Positions 26,274 through 32,532 of a stretch of 64,000 bases of DNA are shown one piece after another; position 1 is the stretch's first letter; the number at the start of each line of letters is the position of its first letter. A program made the position numbers and the translations under genes. Source of the stretch: Thermoanaerobaculia bacterium (GTDB lineage: Bacteria > Acidobacteriota > Thermoanaerobaculia > Multivoradales > Multivoraceae); assembly GCA_022822365.1 (NCBI GenBank), contig JAJEBV010000006.1:62001-126000 (forward strand), written 5' to 3'. Under the pieces are notes generated by a model. The model was given only the letters and a program-made list of their open reading frames with translations, did no database searches and was not told where the DNA came from.

Positions 26274-26543
26274 GTGCGAACGATCACTCAAAGACAGCTC
26301 CGCAACGACTCGGCCAAGGTGCTCCGGGCCGTTCAGGAAGGCCAGACCATGACGATCACCCGAAACGGAACTCCGGTGGCCGAACTGCGGCCCATAGCCG
26401 CTCGCCGCTACGTATCCCGTGCCGTGCTCAGAGAGGCGGTGCGAACCGCTCCCAGAATCGACGCGGGCCGGTTCCGGGCCGACATCGACGCCGTCATCGA
26501 TCCCTGGCTGGATGATCAGCAGGGCGGAAACCGCCGGACATGA
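26274..26543 (+). CDS. Phd/YefM-family antitoxin
   Basis: 89 aa from GTG 26274. RTITQRQLRNDSAKVLRAVQEG followed by MTITRNGTPVAELRP is the Phd/YefM DNA-binding fold. The C-terminal half (about 45-89) would wrap the toxin. The stop overlaps the PIN toxin start as ATGA, the usual antitoxin-toxin order. No ribosome site is seen before GTG, and the promoter spacing would put the transcript start at about the GTG itself, so the mRNA may be leaderless. An in-frame TTG at 26238 is an alternative start. Phd-type antitoxins repress their own promoter. Confidence 0.85.
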   Translation: MRTITQRQLRNDSAKVLRAVQEGQTMTITRNGTPVAELRPIAARRYVSRAVLREAVRTAPRIDAGRFRADIDAVIDPWLDDQQGGNRRT

Positions 26544-27010
26544 GTTCCGCCGTACAGCCTCTCCACCAGGCGGCGCATGAGGCCGGACTGCAGGCGAGCC
26601 AGACGCTCGCCGGCGACAGCCACGGCCTGCTGGATACGTCCGTCATCATCGACTACGACCTGATCGATCCGTTGGAACTGCCGGACCTGTCCGCGGTTTC
26701 GGCCATCACGATGGCCGAACTCACGGTGGGGCCCCTGGCGGCCGGCCAGGACAACGAAGAACGAGCCCGCCGGCAGGACCGCCTGCAGTGGGCCGCCGGC
26801 ACCTGGGACCCCCTGCCGTTCGACAACGCGGCGGCTCGCGCCTACGGGCGGATCTACTCCGCACTCCTGCGCCAGGGCCCCGTCGGCCGCCGGCGCCTCC
26901 CCGACTTCCTGATCGCCGCCGTCGCGCTGGCCAACGACCTGCCCCTCTACACCAGGAACGCCGCCGAGCTGCGCGGCCTGGAGGAGCTGCTCGCCGTCCG
27001 TCCCATGTAG
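26540..27010 (+). CDS. PIN-domain toxin (VapC-like)
   Basis: 156 aa. The PIN ribonuclease core begins at about residue 29, GLLDTSVIIDYD, with the first catalytic aspartate. ITMAELTVG carries the conserved glutamate, and RRRLPDFLIAAVALAND gives the later acidic residues. LPLYTRNAAELRGL is the family ending. Such toxins cut specific RNAs unless bound by the antitoxin encoded just upstream. The first 28 residues before the PIN core are unusual, and no internal ATG or GTG would remove them, so the ATGA-coupled start is kept. Confidence 0.9.
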   Translation: MSSAVQPLHQAAHEAGLQASQTLAGDSHGLLDTSVIIDYDLIDPLELPDLSAVSAITMAELTVGPLAAGQDNEERARRQDRLQWAAGTWDPLPFDNAAARAYGRIYSALLRQGPVGRRRLPDFLIAAVALANDLPLYTRNAAELRGLEELLAVRPM

Positions 27011-27013
27011 CAC

Positions 27014-27997
27014 CTAGTCGACGCGTCCCGCCAGCTTCCAGGCGTAGTTCAGCGCGTGGCCGAGCGAATCGGTGAACGCCTTCCCCTGCCAGGCGATGTC
27101 GAACGCCGTGCCGTGGTCGACGGAGGTCCGCACGATCGGCAGGCCGATCGTCACGTTGACGCCGCGTTCGAAACCGTAGAGCTTCATCGGTGCGTGGCCC
27201 TGGTCGTGGTACATGCAGACGACGGCGTCATAGTGATCGAGGTGGATCGCCTGGCGGAAGATCGTGTCCGCCGGATGCGGGCCGGACACGTCCAGACCGT
27301 CCGCGGCCGCCCGCTCGACCGTCGGCCGGATGATCTCCTCGTCCTCGGCGCCGAACAGGCCGTGCTCTCCCGCATGCGGGTTCAGCCCGCACACCGCGAT
27401 CCGCGGACGCTCGATGAAGCGGGACAACGCGTCGTGGGTCAGGTCGATCACCTTGCGGATGCGCACGGGTTCCACGCGCTCGACCGCCTCGCGCAGGCTC
27501 ACATGGGCGCTGACGTGGGTCACCGCCAGCTCCGGCACGGTCAGCATCATCGCGAAGTCGTCGACCCCGCACAGGCCCGCGATGAACTCCGTATGGCCCA
27601 TGAAATCAGGCCGCGACATCCGCGTCGCCTCCTTGTTCATCGGCAACGTCACAACGCCCGCTACCTTGCCTGCCAACGCGTCGCGTGTCGCGCAGTCGAC
27701 ATAGGCCAGCGCCGCCGCACCGGCCTCTCGACTCAGGACGCCCGGCGTCACCTCCTCCGCTCCCAGTCGTTTCAAGTCCCGGACGTTCAGCGCACCATCG
27801 GCAACTTCGTCCAGTTCCTGGACCGATCGGATCCGCACCTCCAGCGCCAGAACCGCGGCTGCGCTCGTCAGCACTGCCGCGTCGCCGTAAACGACGCTGT
27901 CACTGCCCAACAGCCCCTCGGCAAACCGGCGCACGACGACCTCCGGCCCGACGCCCGAAGCATCCCCCATCGTCACCGCCATCCGCCGCCCGGCCAT
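27014..27997 (-). CDS. pdxA: 4-hydroxythreonine-4-phosphate dehydrogenase family (PdxA)
   Basis: 327 aa. VTMGDASGVGPEV is the PdxA N-terminal signature. GHTEFIAGL, NPHAGEHGLFGAED and YHDQGHAPMK carry the metal-binding histidines, and NVTIGLPIVRTSVDHGTAFDIA is the C-terminal signature. PdxA oxidises 4-phosphohydroxy-L-threonine in vitamin B6 synthesis; PdxA2-type paralogues act in sugar-acid catabolism. Without pdxJ nearby the second role cannot be excluded. It is convergent with the toxin gene (3-base gap) and divergent from the nitroreductase-like gene. Confidence 0.92.
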   Translation of the reverse strand: MAGRRMAVTMGDASGVGPEVVVRRFAEGLLGSDSVVYGDAAVLTSAAAVLALEVRIRSVQELDEVADGALNVRDLKRLGAEEVTPGVLSREAGAAALAYVDCATRDALAGKVAGVVTLPMNKEATRMSRPDFMGHTEFIAGLCGVDDFAMMLTVPELAVTHVSAHVSLREAVERVEPVRIRKVIDLTHDALSRFIERPRIAVCGLNPHAGEHGLFGAEDEEIIRPTVERAAADGLDVSGPHPADTIFRQAIHLDHYDAVVCMYHDQGHAPMKLYGFERGVNVTIGLPIVRTSVDHGTAFDIAWQGKAFTDSLGHALNYAWKLAGRVD

Positions 27998-28002
27998 ACG
28001 GG

Positions 28003-28064
28003 GAATCTACTCCGCCCTGCGGCAACGACCGCCGGCCGTCCGCCGCCCGCCGTCGGGTAGATTC
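28003..28064. promoter_or_regulatory. Mirror-image -10-like elements between pdxA and nitroreductase gene
   Basis: GAATCTAC (28003-28010) and GTAGATTC (28057-28064) form an 8-bp inverted repeat 46 bases apart. Each contains TAGATT reading toward its own gene, at about 10 bases from the pdxA start and about 37 from the nitroreductase start. They could be two divergent -10 boxes or an operator pair. No -35 boxes are convincing. Confidence 0.35.
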
Positions 28065-28099
28065 GCCGCCTCGCAGGCAACCGAACACGAGGACATCAA

Positions 28100-28534
28100 A
28101 TGGCCGAGTACATCCCAAGCCCGATCAAGTGGGTCCGCGACCAGGTGGAGCTCTACGAAGGCAGCGGCGGCACCGAGGGTGTCGGCCTGCTGGACACCGG
28201 CCTGCCCTGCATCATCGTCACCCATACGGGAAACAAGACAGGCTCGATCCGCAAGACGCCGCTGATGCGCGTCAAGGACGGCGACAGCTACGTGCTCGTG
28301 GCCTCGAAGGGAGGCGCACCGAAGAACCCCGAGTGGGTCTACAACCTGCGAACGGACCCCGATGTCGAGCTTCGGGACGCCACGGAGGTCTTCCGGATGC
28401 GCGTCCGCGAAGTCGAGGACGCACAAGAACGCACCCGCGTCTGGGCGCTGGCAGTAGAGGCCTTCCCGCCGTACGAGGAGTACCGGAACAAGACCTCCCG
28501 AACGATCCCGGTGTTCATCGCGGAACCCGTGTAG
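28100..28534 (+). CDS. Deazaflavin (F420)-type nitroreductase family protein
   Basis: 144 aa. The split-barrel core VTHTGNKTGSIRKTPLMRV, SYVLVASKGGAPKNPEWVYNL and DPDVELR matches the Ddn-like F420H2-dependent quinone/nitro-reductase family, best known in mycobacteria. A closing FPPYEEYRNKTSRTIPVF is typical of that family. ATG 28100 is preceded by GAGGACATCAA. It suggests that the organism makes or uses F420, but no F420 biosynthesis gene is in the window, and some relatives bind other cofactors. Confidence 0.82.
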   Translation: MAEYIPSPIKWVRDQVELYEGSGGTEGVGLLDTGLPCIIVTHTGNKTGSIRKTPLMRVKDGDSYVLVASKGGAPKNPEWVYNLRTDPDVELRDATEVFRMRVREVEDAQERTRVWALAVEAFPPYEEYRNKTSRTIPVFIAEPV

Positions 28535-28540
28535 CGGTCG

Positions 28541-29033
28541 GCGCCCCGGTACCTCGACATCCTCAAGGAGACGGCCAACTCGACAACCCGATCATCGTCT
28601 ACTCAAGCGACCACGGCGAGACGCTCGGCAACCACGCCCGCTGTGGCAAGTCGCTCCCCTACCAAACTTCCGCCGGAGTTCCCTTCCTGACAGCCGACCC
28701 CGGCATCCGCGCGGGGTACGAGTGCCACCTGCCGACGACCCTGCTCGATCTCGCGGCCACCTTCCTCGACTACACCGGCCTCCCCACCCCGGCCGACCTG
28801 GACAGCCAACCCCTCCGCCCGCTCCTGGAAGGCCAGACCGACAGTCACCGCGAAGCCGTCATCTCCGGCCTCCCCGACTGTCGGCTCGCCTACGACGGCC
28901 GCTACAAGCTGGTACCGACGTCGAGGGCGAGGACGTGCTGTGGAATCTGGAAGCCGATCCGATGGAGACAGAGAACCTGGCGGCGAAGCAGCCGGACGTG
29001 GTCAGACGGTTGCGGGCAGCCCTCACGGCCTAG
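28541..29033 (+). pseudogene. Remnant of a sulfatase (C-terminal part, two frameshifts)
   Basis: Three consecutive frames together spell the C-terminal third of an alkaline-phosphatase-fold sulfatase. RYLDILKET is at about 28547-28573, then DNPIIVYSSDHGETLGNH through DGRYKLV at about 28582-28915, then DVEGEDVLWNLEADPMETENL to a stop at 29033. No start and no N-terminal catalytic CxPxR part is present, so it cannot be active. It is not a copy of the intact sulfatase at 24656-26176, whose corresponding region differs. It converges on, and overlaps by 11 bases, the MscS gene. Confidence 0.8.
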
Positions 29034-30186
29034 AGCTCCCGGGTCGACTCCGAAGGGAAGCGTCCCCAGCAGCAACCCCGATCGGACTATGCTCGTCACC
29101 GGAACGGGCCCGCCACGACTCCTTGATGTGGACCTCCTGCTGATTGAAAGGAATCTCGATGCCTGCCTGAGCGAATGCCCTGTGCGTTCCCGTCAACAGT
29201 TCATGGATGACGATCCCCCGATGCACGGGATCTTCGACCCAGCATAGGAGTTCGTACTCGAACGCCGAAGGGCCGAAAGCGCGGAACCTGACCCTCGGCT
29301 CCGGATCGGAGCACACTCTGTCATTCTCGCGAGCCACCCCAAGTTGGATCGCCTCAACGCGCTGAACGTCACTGTCGTAGGCGATGCCGACCCTGATACG
29401 GAGGCGGTACTTGACATGACGGCCCCCGCTCTCGTTGTTGATCTTGGCGTTGCCAATGACGGCATTCGGAATCGTAATCCCGACGTCATCCCGCGTGAGC
29501 AGTCGGGTGCTGCGAAGGCCGATCTGGGTCACGACACCGCGGTCCCCAGTGTCGAGCGTAACGAAGTCGCCGACTTCGTAAGGTCGATCCGCGAAGATGA
29601 AGACGCCGGCAAACACGTTCGCCAATGTGTCGCGGGCCGCGAACCCGATAGCGAGTCCGGCGATTCCTCCAGCCGCCAAGAGACCCGAGACGTCAAAGCT
29701 CCACACCCGAAGCACTGCGTAGCCGCCCAGCAAAAGGAATGCCACCTTGACTACGTTCTCGAACAGTGGCTCTGCCTGGCCCGAAACGAGAGCGCCACGC
29801 CTATGCCGTCGGGCGAGCCCCCTGAGCAGAACCTCAGCCACCCGCATCGACGCGACAGTCCAGAAGACCAGAACCACAGTCAGCAGTGCCCTGCGCACTG
29901 TGGAGACGACCTCGGGCCCAAGTTGAAGCCGCTCCGCAGCAATACCGTAGCCCACCGCGAGCAGCAGTACCCGAATCGGCCAGTGCACGGCCTCCACAAC
30001 CTTGTCGTCGGCCTCAGTCCGAGTGCGGGCCGCCAGCTTGCCCACTACGCGGTCCAGGAACAGGGCCACCAACCAAGTGCCTAGCGTTGCCGCCACGATG
30101 ATGACCGCAACCTGCAGCCAAGGCCTGTCTGCGTAGGTTGGAAAGAGCTCGGCTAGTGCGCGCTCAGGGGTCGTCAGGGGTGTCAT
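29023..30186 (-). CDS. MscS-family mechanosensitive ion channel
   Basis: 387 aa. Three or four hydrophobic segments occupy the first about 180 residues. The pore-lining helix is the Gly/Ala-rich AAGGIAGLAIGFAARDTLANVFAG, followed by the beta domain entry FIFADRPYEVGDFVTLD and IPNAVIGNAKINN, both MscS hallmarks. The C-terminal domain ends FNQQEVHIKES. It opens under membrane tension during osmotic downshock. The tail after HIKES (about 30 residues, Arg/Ser rich) has no family counterpart and overlaps the sulfatase remnant. Confidence 0.93.
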   Translation of the reverse strand: MTPLTTPERALAELFPTYADRPWLQVAVIIVAATLGTWLVALFLDRVVGKLAARTRTEADDKVVEAVHWPIRVLLLAVGYGIAAERLQLGPEVVSTVRRALLTVVLVFWTVASMRVAEVLLRGLARRHRRGALVSGQAEPLFENVVKVAFLLLGGYAVLRVWSFDVSGLLAAGGIAGLAIGFAARDTLANVFAGVFIFADRPYEVGDFVTLDTGDRGVVTQIGLRSTRLLTRDDVGITIPNAVIGNAKINNESGGRHVKYRLRIRVGIAYDSDVQRVEAIQLGVARENDRVCSDPEPRVRFRAFGPSAFEYELLCWVEDPVHRGIVIHELLTGTHRAFAQAGIEIPFNQQEVHIKESWRARSGDEHSPIGVAAGDASLRSRPGSSRP

Positions 30187-30467
30187 GACCGATGCCGTGA
30201 AGACCTACCTGTTCGCGCTCGCCAGCCGGTGCCCGCCGGACCACCCGACCATCGGCCCACGGTACGATACGGGCCCCGCCTCGTCGCCCCCAAATCGAAG
30301 CGATTCCGCACGGAAGCGTGATCCGGTGTGGTCCCGTCGGCCGTCCCGAAGGCCGAATCGGCTTGAGGCCCGCTTCCCCATCCACGTTTCGATCCGCGCT
30401 GCTTCCCCTTTGCGGACTGCCCGTTCGAGCACGAGCCTCCCTGACCGAAACCCCCGCCCAGACGGCA
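30187..30467. other. Non-coding gap, nothing recognised
   Basis: Between the MscS start and the stop of the lipoprotein gene. Open frames on both strands give low-complexity Arg/Ser/Pro-rich translations without ribosome sites or family motifs. I see no gene here; promoter sequence for MscS is expected but not clear. Confidence 0.5.
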
Positions 30468-31634
30468 TCATTTTTCACGATTCGAAGTCGACTCCGTTCC
30501 AGAACTCCGGGACAGATCGGGGAAACGCTCCGCCATTATCGCCAGCCCCCGGTCAGTTCCCCTGAGCAAACCGGCGACCGCATCGGAGTGTTTCTCGACC
30601 GCTGTCGAGGTTCTGTCGTCCTGCTGATGCCGTGCGCCTAGATCAGTCACGAGCCGATTCGTCTCGAGAAGCAAAACGGGCAGGACGAGAACACCGATGC
30701 ATGCGTCGTATCTGTGTTGCCTGGGTGCGCGCTCCAACAGGGTCGGGCTATCGGGCGGCGGCTCGATGGGCGCGGCCGGGACGAGTGCTGCACACGCAGA
30801 ACCCTCCTTGCTGATCTCACTGGCCAAAGTACGGTGTCGCTGAACGGACTCGAGTGCTTTGCGTGCGCGAGCGCCCCGTCTCCTCCTCAGGTAATCCTCC
30901 AACGCCTGAAGATCCGTGAAGAAACAGTCCCACGACACCTGCGTGCTGCTCGCGCGCGTGCTTCCTGTCGCGTCAATCGGCGGGCTTCCCCTATCGTCCC
31001 CTTGCTCGCCCCGCCACGCTTCCGAGGCCTCGGACATGACGAGCCTACGCCTGGCATTCTCAGCCGTCCTGGCGAGTCGCCTGCCGCCTCTGAACCTGAC
31101 CACGGTTGCCCACCTAAGCAGCTCAAGGACATCCCCCACGGTACTAGAACTACTGCAGCTACTGCGGCCCAGCGAGAGCGGGATGATTCTCCCGCGCTTG
31201 TCGAATCGAAGCTGTGTGTGCTCGAAAGCGCGCCAGTTCTCTAGCAGTTCTGGCGCATGAGCGGCGACTTCCGCAAGAGCTCTCAGTTCCGCCTGCCTAC
31301 TTTCTAAGTCCCTCACCATCCCTTCTAAGTCCCTCACCATCCCCTGTTTGACGTTCCGAAGAGTGTTCTCCTTCGAGCGCCGCTCGACCCGCTCAGGGCT
31401 GCCGGGGTTCTCGACAGCACCGCCCGCACCGTCCGGGCTCCTAACTGCGGTTGATGCTGAACCGGGCTGCCGAACGCCCGGCTCCACCGGACCGTCGCCG
31501 TGGCGGGGTTCGGGCACGAAAGTCCACTCGCCTCCTCCAACGCAACCCGCAGCCGATACGGCCAGGACGCCGACGATAATCCAGCCTATCGCCGAGTTCA
31601 ACGAACGGCTCTTGGCTCTTCCTGATTCAAACAT
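30468..31634 (-). CDS. Hypothetical lipoprotein
   Basis: 388 aa, not recognised. The N-terminus has a lipobox-like VSAAGC, so it is probably lipidated and exported. It contains a Gly/Pro/Ser-rich spacer (about 40-85) and a helical segment in which a 7-residue unit, MVRDLEG, is exactly duplicated (21-bp DNA repeat at 31302-31343). Several further helical regions follow, and one hydrophobic stretch, IGVLVLPVLLLETNRLV, lies near the C-terminus. ATG 31634 has GTAGGAGTAAGCGC upstream, better than the in-frame start at 31787. The C-terminal ETNRLVTDLGARHQQ region resembles part of the small secreted protein encoded next to it (TDRLVRELDKETDY), so the two may be related. Confidence 0.6.
   Translation of the reverse strand: MFESGRAKSRSLNSAIGWIIVGVLAVSAAGCVGGGEWTFVPEPRHGDGPVEPGVRQPGSASTAVRSPDGAGGAVENPGSPERVERRSKENTLRNVKQGMVRDLEGMVRDLESRQAELRALAEVAAHAPELLENWRAFEHTQLRFDKRGRIIPLSLGRSSCSSSSTVGDVLELLRWATVVRFRGGRRLARTAENARRRLVMSEASEAWRGEQGDDRGSPPIDATGSTRASSTQVSWDCFFTDLQALEDYLRRRRGARARKALESVQRHRTLASEISKEGSACAALVPAAPIEPPPDSPTLLERAPRQHRYDACIGVLVLPVLLLETNRLVTDLGARHQQDDRTSTAVEKHSDAVAGLLRGTDRGLAIMAERFPDLSRSSGTESTSNREK
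31302..31343. repeat. 21-bp tandem duplication inside lipoprotein gene
   Basis: Two adjacent identical 21-base units (31302-31322 and 31323-31343) keep the frame and duplicate MVRDLEG. Exact identity suggests a recent slippage or duplication event. Confidence 0.9.
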
Positions 31635-31909
31635 GCGCTTACTCCTACCCCTGCCGACACCTCTGTGATTGACGTTGTCTGACACCGAGGCCCGAGCTGC
31701 CTCAATGGCCTCTGAGGGCGACGTCTTCGAGATCCCTGATTCGCGAGCCTTACCGTCCCTGATCGACAGAAGCACGCGTCGCCGCAACTCCCTTTTTCAG
31801 CAGGCTCCTAGGGCCATTCCGACGCCGGCCACTGCCAAGCTACGCAGGACGGCTGCAGTCGCCAAGACCCGGCCTCCGGTAGACGCCGCGGCGGCGCTCG
31901 GCGTCTCGC
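31635..31909. other. Gap with possible frameshifted coding
   Basis: Downstream of the small secreted protein the alternative minus frame at about 31797-31915 stays open and encodes an Ala/Gly/Val-rich stretch ending AVAGVGMALGAC. It could be a lost C-terminal hydrophobic tail of that protein. Otherwise no gene is seen. Confidence 0.3.
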
Positions 31910-32395
31910 TCAATGCCAGTCCAACCCAACACATGAGACGAGTTCCGAGCCTCGACGGATCATTGTGCGCTCGTCTGCGTGCGAGCGGTTCCGGTTCCAT
32001 AGGGCGATCGCGTCAACGTAATCGAGGCGTTCCGCGGAACACGCACCAGGACCACGCGGACTACACTCCAGGTCGAGGTACACGGCGGCACTCAGTGTCG
32101 CCGCTGCCAGCGCCATGCCCCGCACTTCCTTGATCGCAGCCGAAGTACCTTCGCTCTCCTCGGCGACCCGATCGATAGCTTCGGCTACGCTCTCGACGTA
32201 GTCCGTCTCCTTATCCAACTCTCTCACGAGCCGATCTGTGGCAGCGTCGACTAAGTAGCTATCAAGGAGTGCTTGGCGAGCAGCCGTGTAGCTATCGGCA
32301 GCGGCCGCAAACGCGCGCGCGGCCGACTCACAGACACCGGAGGCCGGCGCAGAAGAAAGAAGTGTGAGTGCAGATAGCGTGAACAGGATTCGCAT
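31910..32395 (-). CDS. Small secreted hypothetical protein
   Basis: 161 aa, family not recognised. The signal peptide MRILFTLSALTLLSSAPASG is followed by cysteine. The mature part is mainly helical, with heptad-like acidic stretches (LVRELDKETDYVESVAEAIDRVAEE) and a Cys-containing loop (LECSPRGPGACSAERLD). GAGGAG lies about 11 bases before ATG 32395. It lies in the same direction as the lipoprotein gene and shares a short similar segment with it. The sequence after SELVSCVG continues sensibly only in another frame, so the annotated C-terminus may be wrong. Confidence 0.6.
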   Translation of the reverse strand: MRILFTLSALTLLSSAPASGVCESAARAFAAAADSYTAARQALLDSYLVDAATDRLVRELDKETDYVESVAEAIDRVAEESEGTSAAIKEVRGMALAAATLSAAVYLDLECSPRGPGACSAERLDYVDAIALWNRNRSHADERTMIRRGSELVSCVGLDWH

Positions 32396-32532
32396 GACGA
32401 CATCTCCTCTTCGTGTTTATAGAATCCGGAGTTACTGCCGGAGATCTCATCAGATGCCCCAACCGTCATCCACCCTGAAACAGTGCCGGGGATCTTCTTG
32501 GGCACCTCGGTTCTTCCGCTGCGCCTTTCTTC

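Noticed and set aside
28541..29033. Sulfatase remnant as a duplicate of the sulfatase at 24656-26176
   Set aside because: The aligned regions differ clearly (SSDHGETLGNH versus LSDNGCAGYF), so they belong to different sulfatase subfamilies.
30185..30565. Plus-strand frame of 126 codons next to mscS
   Set aside because: Ser/Pro/Arg-rich, no ribosome site, overlaps the end of the lipoprotein gene; no support as a gene.
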